The notes under the pieces are model-generated. The model was not told the origin of the DNA and searched no databases. It worked only from the letters and a program-made list of their open reading frames with translations. From contig NZ_BSQF01000002.1 in assembly GCF_030268205.1 (NCBI RefSeq), forward strand, positions 372,001 to 436,000: 64,000 bases of DNA, in the 5' to 3' direction. Both the position numbers and the translations under genes were made by a program. Source of the stretch: Allomuricauda sp. NBRC 101325. Its GTDB lineage: Bacteria; Bacteroidota; Bacteroidia; Flavobacteriales; Flavobacteriaceae. How positions within the stretch are numbered: the first letter of the stretch is position 1; each line of letters begins with the position of its first letter. Below, piece by piece: positions 41,888 to 49,961 of this stretch.

Positions 41888-43015
41888 TTATTTCAACGCC
41901 AATTGAGAACTAAATAATTTTCTTGTTTTGGACAACGCAGCGCCAATAACTTGGTGCATATCGTAATATTTATATTCTGCTAGCCTACCCCCAAAAATAG
42001 TGCTCTCGCTTTTTGTCATTTCCTTGTAGAGGTTGTAGCGTTGCGTATTTTTTAAATCATTTATGGGGTAAAATGGCTCATTTTGGGAGGAAGCTTCCAA
42101 TGGGTACTCTTTTGTGATTACCGTATTTTTTTGGGTGCCGTACTCAAAATGTTTATGCTCAATGATTCTGGTAAAAGGGATTGAGGCTTCCGTATAATTT
42201 ACCACAGCATTTCCTTGGAAATTAGGCATTTCCATTGCTTCATGCTCAAATGTAAGACTGCGATATTCCAGTTTTCCATGTTCGTAATTGAAATACTCAT
42301 CAATTTTACCCGTGAAAACCACCTGTTTTGCCAATCGTGATAATTCAGACCTGTCTTTGAAAAAATCAACATTGGTTAGGCACTTTACATTTTTTAGGAG
42401 ACCTTCTGTTAATTTGTTGTATCCGCCAATCGGAATTCCTTGATAGGTGTCGTTAAAATAATTGTTATCAAAAGTAAATCGTAACGGGAGTCTTTTTATA
42501 ATAAAGGGAGGTAGTAAAGTGGCTTTTCTGCCCCATTGCTTTTCCGTATATCCTTTAATCAGTTTATGATAAATGTCCTCCCCAACCAGTGAAAGAGCCT
42601 GTTCCTCTAAATTGGTTGGTTTTGAATTTTTGTAAGCGCTTGTTTGTTTGTTCAGAATTTCCTTTGCCTCTTCTGGATTTTTTGTGCCCCATAACTGATA
42701 AAAAGTATTCATGTTAAAGGGCAAATTATAAAGCTTGCCCTCAAAATTTGCCAAAGGCGAATTGGTATATCTGTTGAAGGGGACGAAACTATTTACATAG
42801 TCCCAAATAGTTTTGTCATTGGTGTGAAAAATATGCGCCCCATAGGTATGCACATTGATGCCATGGATATTCTCACAAAAGGTATTCCCACCTAGGTGGT
42901 TCCTTTTGTCTATAACAAGGCATTTTTTGTTGTTTTTTGTGGCCTCGTGGGCAAATACAGCCCCAAATAACCCAGCGCCAACAATTAAAAAGTCGTAATC
43001 GGCAGTAACCTTCAT
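41888..43015 (-). CDS. glf: UDP-galactopyranose mutase
   Basis: A 375-aa FAD enzyme that converts UDP-galactopyranose to UDP-galactofuranose. N-terminal dinucleotide-binding fold: FLIVGAGLFGAVFAHEATK; other motifs are NHLGGNTFCENIHGINVHTYGAHIFHTND and the conserved RLPLRFTFDNNYFNDTYQGIPIGGY. This fixes galactofuranose as a building block of the surface glycan made here. The gene is divergent from the putative galactofuranosyltransferase (43111) with a 95-bp shared gap. Confidence 0.95.
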   Translation of the reverse strand: MKVTADYDFLIVGAGLFGAVFAHEATKNNKKCLVIDKRNHLGGNTFCENIHGINVHTYGAHIFHTNDKTIWDYVNSFVPFNRYTNSPLANFEGKLYNLPFNMNTFYQLWGTKNPEEAKEILNKQTSAYKNSKPTNLEEQALSLVGEDIYHKLIKGYTEKQWGRKATLLPPFIIKRLPLRFTFDNNYFNDTYQGIPIGGYNKLTEGLLKNVKCLTNVDFFKDRSELSRLAKQVVFTGKIDEYFNYEHGKLEYRSLTFEHEAMEMPNFQGNAVVNYTEASIPFTRIIEHKHFEYGTQKNTVITKEYPLEASSQNEPFYPINDLKNTQRYNLYKEMTKSESTIFGGRLAEYKYYDMHQVIGAALSKTRKLFSSQLALK

Positions 43016-43110
43016 TGCTAGAAGTTTGATTTAATGAAGGGTTATGCTGGGTCGGCAAGTTATGAATTACTTTAAAGAAAAAATATATATTTGATAAAAG
43101 GTATTCCCAA

Positions 43111-44154
43111 ATGCCCAAACTTAACCGCTACTACATATCTAGAAACTATAAGTTTTCTAAAAATGCTGCTTCCAAACCAAAAATGGATTGTGAGACCGTC
43201 TTGTCAATGATTGGTTTTAAGAATCTTGGGTTTGAGCAGACCAACCATCCAAGTTCGGCCCTTGGAGCCATCATCAGCTTTTTTGGAATTACCAAAGGAT
43301 TGATTTTGCTACCCTTTTCATCGGTTTTATGCATGCAATATCCTTTGAGCAAGTTTTATAACTATCAAATAGGTATTGCCAAACTAAAGGGATGTAAAAT
43401 AATCCTTATTGTTCATGATGTTAAAACCTTAATGGGGAAGAACAAGGATGTGAAAAAGGAGATGAAACGCTTCAATCGAGCCGATGTTCTTGTTTTGCAC
43501 AATCAAGTAATGATGGACTGGTTTACGGAAAATGGATATAGAGGTAAAATGGTTCCCTTGTTTTTGTTCGATTACTTATTGGGTAATGGTCAAAATCTGC
43601 CGGACACGCCCCAAATCTTTGAAAAAAATGTGGTTTTTGCAGGAGGTTTGGGTATGGAAAAGAGTGCCTTTTTATATCAACTGGATGATTTGAAAGAAAC
43701 AGATTTTAATTTGTGGATCTATGGAAGTGGATATCAAAAGGAAAAAGTAAGTGCAAGTTCAATTTTGGACTACCAAGGGGTTTTTGCTCCGGATGAAGTT
43801 TTGCATAAAATGAAGGGTAACTACGGACTTGTGTGGAACGGCAACTCAATTAAGGAATGCGATGGTGCCTTTGGAAAGTACATCCAATTTAACAATCCAC
43901 ATAAAACATCACTTTATTTATTGGCTGGGTTGCCTATTATCGTGTGGAACAAAGCGGCGGTTGCCAATATTGTAGAAAAAGAGGGGATAGGGTTTGCAAT
44001 TTCATCATTGAAAGAACTTTCTGAAAAACTAAATGCGATCGATTCAGAAACTTATTTCAGGATGGTTTCCAATGTCTCATCAATTAGAAATAAAATAAAG
44101 AACGGCCACTTTTTGCAAGTGGCCGTCGAAAAAGCTCTAATTTCTATTTCTTAA
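43111..44154 (+). CDS. Putative galactofuranosyltransferase (Gtf3-like)
   Basis: A 347-aa GT-B-like glycosyltransferase. The pattern IILIVHDVKTLMGKNKDVKKEMKRFNRADVLVLHNQVMMDWF, then VVFAGGLGMEKSAFLY, then YGLVWNGNSIKECDGAFGKYIQFNNPHKTSLYLLAGLPIIVW resembles Gtf3 and the beta-1,6-galactofuranosyltransferase WbbI group. Its neighbour glf supplies the donor, supporting galactofuranose transfer (inference). The last 50 bp of the gene contain a hairpin that serves as terminator for the opposite dapD gene. Confidence 0.83.
   Translation: MPKLNRYYISRNYKFSKNAASKPKMDCETVLSMIGFKNLGFEQTNHPSSALGAIISFFGITKGLILLPFSSVLCMQYPLSKFYNYQIGIAKLKGCKIILIVHDVKTLMGKNKDVKKEMKRFNRADVLVLHNQVMMDWFTENGYRGKMVPLFLFDYLLGNGQNLPDTPQIFEKNVVFAGGLGMEKSAFLYQLDDLKETDFNLWIYGSGYQKEKVSASSILDYQGVFAPDEVLHKMKGNYGLVWNGNSIKECDGAFGKYIQFNNPHKTSLYLLAGLPIIVWNKAAVANIVEKEGIGFAISSLKELSEKLNAIDSETYFRMVSNVSSIRNKIKNGHFLQVAVEKALISIS
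44090..44126 (-). terminator. dapD terminator inside the convergent coding region
   Basis: A perfect 10-bp stem (44102-44111 with 44117-44126, 5-nt loop) is followed on the minus strand by a T-rich tail (44090-44101). It lies 35 bp beyond the dapD stop and fully within the 3' end of the galactofuranosyltransferase gene. Confidence 0.75.
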
Positions 44155-44160
44155 AGAAAC

Positions 44161-44976
44161 TTATACTGCTACATCATGCTCTCTAAGGGCATTGTTCAGC
44201 GATGTCTTTTTATCTGTACTTTCTTTTCTTTTACCAATGATCAATGCACACGGCACTTGAAACTCCCCAGCAGGGAATTTTTTGGTATAACTTCCTGGGA
44301 TGACCACTGATCTTGCAGGTACTCTTCCTTTCAATTCAATTGGTTTGTCACCAGTTACATCAATAATTTTGGTTGAGGCGGTCAAAACCACATTCGCACC
44401 CAAAACAGCTTCTTTTTCAACACGAACACCTTCCACAACAATACATCTAGAACCGATAAAGGCATTATCTTCAATAATTACCGGAGCAGCTTGCAACGGT
44501 TCCAAAACACCTCCGATACCAACACCACCACTCAAGTGAACGTTTTTACCGATTTGTGCACAGCTTCCCACCGTGGCCCAAGTGTCAACCATAGTGCCTT
44601 CGTCTACATAAGCACCAATATTTACATAACTAGGCATTAAAATGGTTCCTTTGGAAATATAGGCTCCGTGACGTGCCACTGCGTGAGGTACCACACGAAC
44701 ACCTTTTTCTTGATAGCCTCTCTTCAACGGAATTTTATCGTGGTATTCAAAAATGCCAGCTTCAAGTACTTCCATTTTTTGGATGGGGAAATAAAGTACT
44801 ACGGCTTTCTTTACCCATTCATTGATCTGCCATCCATCTTCGGTTGGCTCTGCACAACGCAATTCACCCATATCGATAAGGTCAATTACCTCTCGAATGG
44901 CAACTTGGGTCTCTTCTTCTTGCAACAACTCTCTATTGTCCCACGCTTTTTCAATTAGCGTTCTTAAATCTGTCAT
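44161..44976 (-). CDS. dapD: Tetrahydrodipicolinate N-succinyltransferase
   Basis: A 271-aa left-handed beta-helix acyltransferase of the succinylase branch of lysine and diaminopimelate synthesis. Motifs: hexapeptide repeats from about residue 105 (VVPHAVARHGAYISKGTILMPSYVNIGAYVDEGTMVDTWATVGSCAQIG) and GGVGIGGVLEPLQAAPVIIED. The start MTDLRTLIEKAWDNRE (ATG 44974-44976) is canonical; the frame stays open upstream without homology. A -7 box lies 16 bp before it. Confidence 0.96.
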   Translation of the reverse strand: MTDLRTLIEKAWDNRELLQEEETQVAIREVIDLIDMGELRCAEPTEDGWQINEWVKKAVVLYFPIQKMEVLEAGIFEYHDKIPLKRGYQEKGVRVVPHAVARHGAYISKGTILMPSYVNIGAYVDEGTMVDTWATVGSCAQIGKNVHLSGGVGIGGVLEPLQAAPVIIEDNAFIGSRCIVVEGVRVEKEAVLGANVVLTASTKIIDVTGDKPIELKGRVPARSVVIPGSYTKKFPAGEFQVPCALIIGKRKESTDKKTSLNNALREHDVAV

Positions 44977-44992
44977 TTTCTTAAAATTTTTA

Positions 44993-45000
44993 CAAAGATA
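44993..45000 (-). promoter_or_regulatory. -7 promoter element for dapD
   Basis: TATCTTTG on the minus strand, 16 bp upstream of the dapD start. Confidence 0.55.
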
Positions 45001-45053
45001 AGCCCCATGGCAGAATATTAAGAGCATTTTTAAGGGCATAACATTTTTAAGGT

Positions 45054-45061
45054 TATTTTTG
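45054..45061 (+). promoter_or_regulatory. -7 promoter element for ruvX
   Basis: TATTTTTG, 13 bp upstream of the TTG start codon of ruvX. Confidence 0.6.
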
Positions 45062-45074
45062 CCAAAAAATTGTC

Positions 45075-45485
45075 TTGGCTAGAATTTTGGCATTGGATTA
45101 TGGAAAGGTAAGAACGGGAATCGCGGTTACCGACGAGCTGCAATTGATTGCTTCCGGACTTACCACTGTGGAAACGCCAAAACTTTTGGATTTTTTGGGG
45201 GATTACCTTCAAACAGAATCTGTAGAACGATTTGTGGTTGGCTTGCCCAAACAAATGGATAATAGTGAATCCGAGTCCGAAGTACTGATCCAAGAATTTT
45301 TAAAAAAATTAGTGACCAAGTTCCCTAGTATTCCCGTGGAACGCCAAGATGAACGATTCACCTCTAAAATGGCCGTGCAATCCATGTTGGAAAGCGGGTT
45401 GAAAAAGAAAAAGAGAAGAGAAAAGGCCTTGGTCGATGAAATAAGTGCCACGCTGATTTTGCAGGCATACTTAAACCGTTTTTGA
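45075..45485 (+). CDS. ruvX: Holliday junction resolvase RuvX/YqgF
   Basis: A 136-aa RNase H-fold protein of the YqgF/RuvX family, implicated in pre-16S rRNA 5'-end processing and Holliday junction resolution. Motifs: RILALDYGKVRTGIAVTDE at the N-terminus, FVVGLPKQMD, and VERQDERFTSKMA, then KALVDEISATLILQAYL. The only start that yields the full first strand is TTG at 45075. def follows after 3 bp, in a common gene order. Confidence 0.93.
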   Translation: MARILALDYGKVRTGIAVTDELQLIASGLTTVETPKLLDFLGDYLQTESVERFVVGLPKQMDNSESESEVLIQEFLKKLVTKFPSIPVERQDERFTSKMAVQSMLESGLKKKKRREKALVDEISATLILQAYLNRF

Positions 45486-45488
45486 TTT

Positions 45489-46079
45489 ATGATTTTACCC
45501 ATTGTGGCGTACGGGGACCCCGTTTTACGAAAGGTAGCAAAGGATATTGATTCGGAATACCCAAAATTGGATGAGTTGATCAACAATATGTGGGAGACCA
45601 TGTACAATGCCCATGGCGTTGGATTGGCAGCGCCCCAAGTTGGTTTGCCCATTAGAATGTTTGTGGTGGACACGACTCCTTTTGCTGATGATGAGGATTT
45701 GACCGAAGAGGAACAAAAACAATTGGATGGCTTCAAAAAAGTGTTCATCAATGCTAAAATTGAAGCCGAGAGTGGCAAGGAATGGGATTTTAGTGAGGGC
45801 TGTTTGAGCATTCCGGACATTCGCGAAGATGTAAGTCGTAAGCCAGAAATCGTTATCAGTTATTTAGATGAAGATTTTAAACCCCACAAAGAAACCTATG
45901 ATGGGTTGTTGGCAAGGGTAATTCAGCATGAGTACGATCATATTGAGGGAATTTTGTTCACAGATAAATTATCATCATTAAAAAAGCGACTGCTTAAAAG
46001 TCGTTTGGAAAAAATTTCCAAGGGAAAAATCACTGCAGACTACAAAATGAGATTTCCCGATATCAAAAAACGACGTTAA
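45489..46079 (+). CDS. def: Peptide deformylase
   Basis: A 196-aa metalloenzyme that removes the N-formyl group from nascent proteins. All three motifs are present: GVGLAAPQVGL (motif 1), EGCLSIPDIREDV (motif 2, metal cysteine) and QHEYDHIEGILF (motif 3, HExxH). An insertion with acidic residues (about 60-80) is seen in other Bacteroidota deformylases. It is co-transcribed with ruvX. Confidence 0.97.
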   Translation: MILPIVAYGDPVLRKVAKDIDSEYPKLDELINNMWETMYNAHGVGLAAPQVGLPIRMFVVDTTPFADDEDLTEEEQKQLDGFKKVFINAKIEAESGKEWDFSEGCLSIPDIREDVSRKPEIVISYLDEDFKPHKETYDGLLARVIQHEYDHIEGILFTDKLSSLKKRLLKSRLEKISKGKITADYKMRFPDIKKRR

Positions 46080-46105
46080 AAAAATCGCAGTTCCTTATAA
46101 AAACA

Positions 46106-46113
46106 TATTTTTG
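46106..46113 (+). promoter_or_regulatory. -7 promoter element for the DUF5606 gene
   Basis: TATTTTTG, 19 bp upstream of the DUF5606 start codon. Confidence 0.6.
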
Positions 46114-46132
46114 CGCGCATAAATTATTTTAA

Positions 46133-46582
46133 ATGGCATTAGACAAAATTTTATCTATCGGAGGTAAACCAGGACTTTACAAATTGTTGACCCAAACCCG
46201 TGGTGGTTTTGTGGGAGAATCCCTTTTGGATGGCAAACGAGTTACCGTGGGCTTAAGAAGCAATGTAAGTGTACTTTCGGAAATCGCCATTTACACCTTG
46301 GAAGAAGAGGTGCCGTTGAAAGAGGTTTTCCAAAAAATCAAGGAAAAGGAAAACGGAAATAAAACTTCTGTGAGCCACAAGGCCGATAAAATTGAGTTGG
46401 AAGAATATTTCTTCGAAGTGCTTCCCAATTATGATGAGGATCGAGTGTACGCCAGCGACATCAAAAAAATCATTCAGTGGTACAACATTCTTTTGGACAA
46501 CAACATCACTGAATTTGTTGAAGTTGAGGTAAAGGAAGAAGAGGCACCAGCTGCCGCCGATGCCTCCGCTGAGGAAGAATAA
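46133..46582 (+). CDS. DUF5606 family protein
   Basis: A 149-aa protein of the Bacteroidota-restricted DUF5606 family. The N-terminus LDKILSIGGKPGLYKLLTQTRGGFVGESL forms an SH3-like barrel pattern; the C-terminus is acidic, low-complexity and alanine-rich (VEVKEEEAPAAADASAEEE). Function unknown. It follows def by 53 bp but has its own -7 box, and it converges with the GH20 gene after 9 bp. Confidence 0.88.
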   Translation: MALDKILSIGGKPGLYKLLTQTRGGFVGESLLDGKRVTVGLRSNVSVLSEIAIYTLEEEVPLKEVFQKIKEKENGNKTSVSHKADKIELEEYFFEVLPNYDEDRVYASDIKKIIQWYNILLDNNITEFVEVEVKEEEAPAAADASAEEE

Positions 46583-46591
46583 ATCTTATTC

Positions 46592-48172
46592 CTATTCTTT
46601 TTTCCAGTCAATCAATTTACTCGGGTAATAATTGACGTTCATTTTTTCCAGATAGGGAACCTGTTTGGCCAATCTTTCTTTGTAGTCCTCCCAGTTGAGT
46701 TGTTCTGAAGATGTCCAGCCCAATTCGGCATAACCAATCGCTCTTGGAAAGGCCAAATACTCCAGTTCGGCACTATTGCTAATGGTTTCGGACCAAAGTG
46801 GTGCTTCAATACCCAGAATATTTTCTTTGGGAAGTCCCTCCACATAGGTTTCAGGATCCCATTGGTAGCCCACATTAACGGGAATGTAGGCCGCCCAGTG
46901 TAATCCATATTCCGAAATGGAATCGTATTGCATATCCAAATAAGCTTTTTTGGCTGGAGAAATAATAATTTTCGAACCATTTTCAGCAGCTTTTAAAGCG
47001 TGCTCTGGTTCGTTCCAAAGTTGTACCACGGATGAGCCATCAATCTTGGCTTGGGCAATCTCATCCCATCCAATCATGATTTTACCGTGCTTTTGCACAA
47101 TTTTTTCCACCTTTTCCACAAAAAGGATGTAATCGCTCTTTTTGGTCACATGGCTTTCATCACCCCCAATATGAAAGTAAGGGCTTGGCGACATGGCGGC
47201 AATTTCGCCGATCACATCATCCAAAAAGCTATAAACCGTATCTTTTTGGGCATCAAATGAGCTGTAACCCACTTTCATATCGGTTCTTACTCTTGGCGTT
47301 TCCGCCTGACCTGCTGCATGTAAGAACGGATAACTTAAAGAGGCCGAGTTCGTATGCCCTGGCATATCCATTTCAGGAACAATTTGAATGTGTCGCTCCG
47401 CTGCGTAGGCAACAATATCTTTATACTCCTCTTGGGTGTAAAAACCACCCTCGCCGCCTCCAACTTCACTTTGACCACCCACTTCGGTAAGTTTGGGCCA
47501 CGATTTGATTTCGATACGCCATCCTTGATCATCGGTTAGGTGCATGTGAAGCGTATTGTATTTGTAGTACGCCAAAATATCGATGTATTTTTTGACTTCA
47601 TCCACCGTAAAAAAATGACGGGCCACATCGAGCATGGAACTTCTGTAGGCCAGTTTGGGAGCATCCATAATTTTTCCAGAGGGAATCACCCAAAGAGGCT
47701 GGTCTGTCAACGTATCATTACTTTGCTCAGGAATCAATTGTCTTAAGGTTTGAATCCCACGAAAAGCACCAGCGGCCGTTTTGGCATTCAATAAAATGGA
47801 ATCCTTTTTAATGTAAAGTTGATAGGCTTCAGGATTATCCAATTCTTCGCTATCCGATTGATTGATGTAGATCAATCGCTCCAAAGTGTTTTCAGAAGTG
47901 GAATTCACTCCTAGATTTAATCCTGTTTTCCCCTTTATTTTTTCAGAAAGAAATCGCCCTACTTTTTCAAACTCAGGGTCAGTGGTTGAGGTGTAAATCG
48001 CTGTACCAGCACCCAATCCAAAAGCACTGTTTGTCGGAATGGTCTTTACGGGTTTTGGAATTAGAGCGACCGCAGAAAGGTCGGTTTTTGGAAAATTGAT
48101 TTCCTTTTTTTGTTCTTCGCAAGCTGCTATGCAGAGCACTGCAGTAAACAGCAAAATTGATTTTTTGATCAC
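46592..48172 (-). CDS. GH20 beta-N-acetylhexosaminidase lipoprotein
   Basis: A 526-aa exported enzyme with a lipobox signal (SILLFTAVLCIAAC, lipidated C18) then a GH20b N-terminal domain (about 30-160) and a GH20 catalytic barrel. The catalytic D-E pair is in FHIGGDESHVTK; other motifs are HMHLTDDQGWRIEIKSWP and EMDMPGHTNS. It hydrolyses terminal GlcNAc or GalNAc from glycans such as chitin oligomers or glycoconjugates. The SGNH hydrolase gene lies 11 bp upstream on the same strand. Confidence 0.94.
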   Translation of the reverse strand: MIKKSILLFTAVLCIAACEEQKKEINFPKTDLSAVALIPKPVKTIPTNSAFGLGAGTAIYTSTTDPEFEKVGRFLSEKIKGKTGLNLGVNSTSENTLERLIYINQSDSEELDNPEAYQLYIKKDSILLNAKTAAGAFRGIQTLRQLIPEQSNDTLTDQPLWVIPSGKIMDAPKLAYRSSMLDVARHFFTVDEVKKYIDILAYYKYNTLHMHLTDDQGWRIEIKSWPKLTEVGGQSEVGGGEGGFYTQEEYKDIVAYAAERHIQIVPEMDMPGHTNSASLSYPFLHAAGQAETPRVRTDMKVGYSSFDAQKDTVYSFLDDVIGEIAAMSPSPYFHIGGDESHVTKKSDYILFVEKVEKIVQKHGKIMIGWDEIAQAKIDGSSVVQLWNEPEHALKAAENGSKIIISPAKKAYLDMQYDSISEYGLHWAAYIPVNVGYQWDPETYVEGLPKENILGIEAPLWSETISNSAELEYLAFPRAIGYAELGWTSSEQLNWEDYKERLAKQVPYLEKMNVNYYPSKLIDWKKE

Positions 48173-48183
48173 GGTTGTTTAGT

Positions 48184-48828
48184 TTATTTTACGTAGTCTT
48201 TGATTACATCGTACCAGATGTCGTAACCTTTGGCATTCATGTGCAGGCCATCCTCCACAAAAATGTCGTGTTTTACTTTCCGTTCGTCCAGCATGGGATA
48301 CCAAACATCAATAAAATCGACACCATTGGTCTCGGCTGCCAATTGTTGTAATTTTCGATTCAAACGGCGGTACCTACCCCTATATTTCCATCGAGAGATA
48401 CTCGGCTTAGCCGAAATTAACACGATTTCCATGTCGGGATTTTTTTCTTGAAGCGTTCTTAAAATACGCTGGGAGGTTTCAAGAATGGCCTTGGGCCGTT
48501 TTTTGGCGAAAATATCGTTGTCTCCCTCATAAATAAAAACTTTAGTAGGGGTGTAGTCTAAAATGGTTTCATCCAAATAATGTTCTAAATCTGAAAATTG
48601 GGACCCTCCAAAACCTGTGTTCAATACTTGTTGGTCTGGAAAACGTTCCTGCACATCTTTCCAAAAACGAATACTGGAACTTCCCGTAAAAACAATGGTG
48701 GGTTGGTTGGCGTCCCAAATAGTGTCGTACTTTTTTTGAATGGCCTCTATTTCTTGTGCAAAACCTTCAGGGTTCTGTGCGTGAATCAAAAAGGGAGCAA
48801 AAAATAGGGCAATCAAAAAATACTTCAT
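48184..48828 (-). CDS. Secreted SGNH/GDSL hydrolase
   Basis: A 214-aa exported esterase with a signal peptide (MKYFLIALFFAPFLIHAQ). The SGNH blocks are visible: VFTGSSSIRFWKD (block I with nucleophile Ser), GFGGSQFSD (block II), EGDND (block III) and DGLHMNAKGYDIW (block V, D-x-x-H). It probably removes acyl or acetyl groups from sugars. The GH20 gene follows 11 bp later, so deacetylation and hexosaminidase action may be coupled (inference). Confidence 0.92.
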   Translation of the reverse strand: MKYFLIALFFAPFLIHAQNPEGFAQEIEAIQKKYDTIWDANQPTIVFTGSSSIRFWKDVQERFPDQQVLNTGFGGSQFSDLEHYLDETILDYTPTKVFIYEGDNDIFAKKRPKAILETSQRILRTLQEKNPDMEIVLISAKPSISRWKYRGRYRRLNRKLQQLAAETNGVDFIDVWYPMLDERKVKHDIFVEDGLHMNAKGYDIWYDVIKDYVK

Positions 48829-48920
48829 TGTATTTGGGTTTTCTAAAAAATCAGAGTTGAAGATAGTGATATTTTAAGTTTTTAAGGTTGTTGAAAAATT
48901 GCCATTCACAATGCATTAAC

Positions 48921-49031
48921 CGTCAGTTCGAGTTTTTCTGTAAGGAAAAGTATCGAGAACAAGGTTATTTCTCGATACAGTTTTTATATGGTTTCGACTT
49001 CGCTCAACCATCAAAAACCACTCGAAATGAC
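48921..49031. repeat. Nested palindromic intergenic repeat
   Basis: Outer arms start GTCAGTTCGAGT (from 48922) and end ACTCGAAATGAC (49020-49031), imperfectly complementary. An inner perfect 9-bp stem pairs 48950-48958 with 48970-48978. The segment GGTTTCGACTTCGCTCAACC (from 48990) is typical of dispersed palindromic elements in Flavobacteriaceae genomes. It occupies most of the 278-bp gap before mazG; no coding frame is seen there. Confidence 0.65.
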
Positions 49032-49083
49032 AATTTTCTAATAAGTTCATTTTGATGATGGGAATTTCAAGAAAGGGTCTTCG

Positions 49084-49091
49084 TATTTTTG
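49084..49091 (+). promoter_or_regulatory. -7 promoter element for mazG
   Basis: TATTTTTG, 15 bp upstream of the mazG ATG. Confidence 0.5.
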
Positions 49092-49106
49092 GTCAAAATC
49101 CACAGC

Positions 49107-49880
49107 ATGAATACTAGATCGGAACAGTTGGCCGCTTTTGACCGCCTTTTAACCATTATGGACGAATTACGGGCGCAATGTCCTTGGGATAAAAAGCAGA
49201 CCATGCAAACGCTTCGTCATTTGACCATTGAGGAAACCTACGAGCTGGGCGATGCCATTTTGGATAACGATTTGGAAGAAGTCAAAAAGGAACTGGGCGA
49301 TATTTTGTTGCACATTGTGTTTTATGCCAAAATAGGTTCCGAAACCCAAGATTTTGATATTGCCGATGTGGCCAATGGCATTTGCGAAAAACTCATCAAC
49401 CGTCATCCACATATTTATGGCGATGTAAAAGTGGAGAATGAGGAGGAGGTAAAACAGAATTGGGAGAACATTAAATTGAAAGAGGGCAAAAAAAGTGTGC
49501 TCGAGGGTGTGCCGAATGGATTGCCATCTTTGGTAAAGGCCAACCGAATCCAAGACAAAGTAGCAGGGGTGGGGTTTGATTGGGAGCATCCTGAACAGGT
49601 TTTTGAAAAGTTGAAAGAGGAGTTGGCGGAGCTTCAAGTTGAAGTGGAAGCCAATAATGCAGATAAAATGGAATCCGAGTTTGGCGATGTGCTATTTTCT
49701 ATGGTCAATTATGCCCGTTTTTTAAAAATCAATCCAGAAAATGCCTTGGAACGCACCAACAAAAAGTTCATCAAAAGATTTCAATATTTGGAACAAAAAG
49801 CCAAAGAGGCTGGAAAATCTTTGAGTGAAATGACCTTGGCCGAAATGGATGTGTATTGGGAAGAGGCCAAACAACTTTAA
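49107..49880 (+). CDS. mazG: Nucleoside triphosphate pyrophosphohydrolase MazG
   Basis: A 257-aa protein with two MazG folds, which hydrolyses (d)NTPs to the monophosphate and PPi. First domain: CPWDKKQTMQTLRHLTIEETYELGDAI and EVKKELGDILLHIVF, with the metal-binding E-x-x-E and E/D-x-x-D. The second is ELAELQVEVEAN with FGDVLFSMVNYARF. The start MNTRSEQLAAFDRLLTIM (49107) is family-like; a TTG at 49089 would add six residues. Confidence 0.95.
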   Translation: MNTRSEQLAAFDRLLTIMDELRAQCPWDKKQTMQTLRHLTIEETYELGDAILDNDLEEVKKELGDILLHIVFYAKIGSETQDFDIADVANGICEKLINRHPHIYGDVKVENEEEVKQNWENIKLKEGKKSVLEGVPNGLPSLVKANRIQDKVAGVGFDWEHPEQVFEKLKEELAELQVEVEANNADKMESEFGDVLFSMVNYARFLKINPENALERTNKKFIKRFQYLEQKAKEAGKSLSEMTLAEMDVYWEEAKQL

Positions 49881-49931
49881 ATTTATCCGTAAGCTAACGT
49901 AAAGTTTGGGGACAAATGTCTCCGATCTGGC

Positions 49932-49939
49932 TATATTTG
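49932..49939 (+). promoter_or_regulatory. -7 promoter element for the MATE gene
   Basis: TATATTTG, 22 bp upstream of the GTG start of the MATE gene. Confidence 0.6.
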
Positions 49940-49961
49940 CCATCCTTTTTAAAATACCGCA

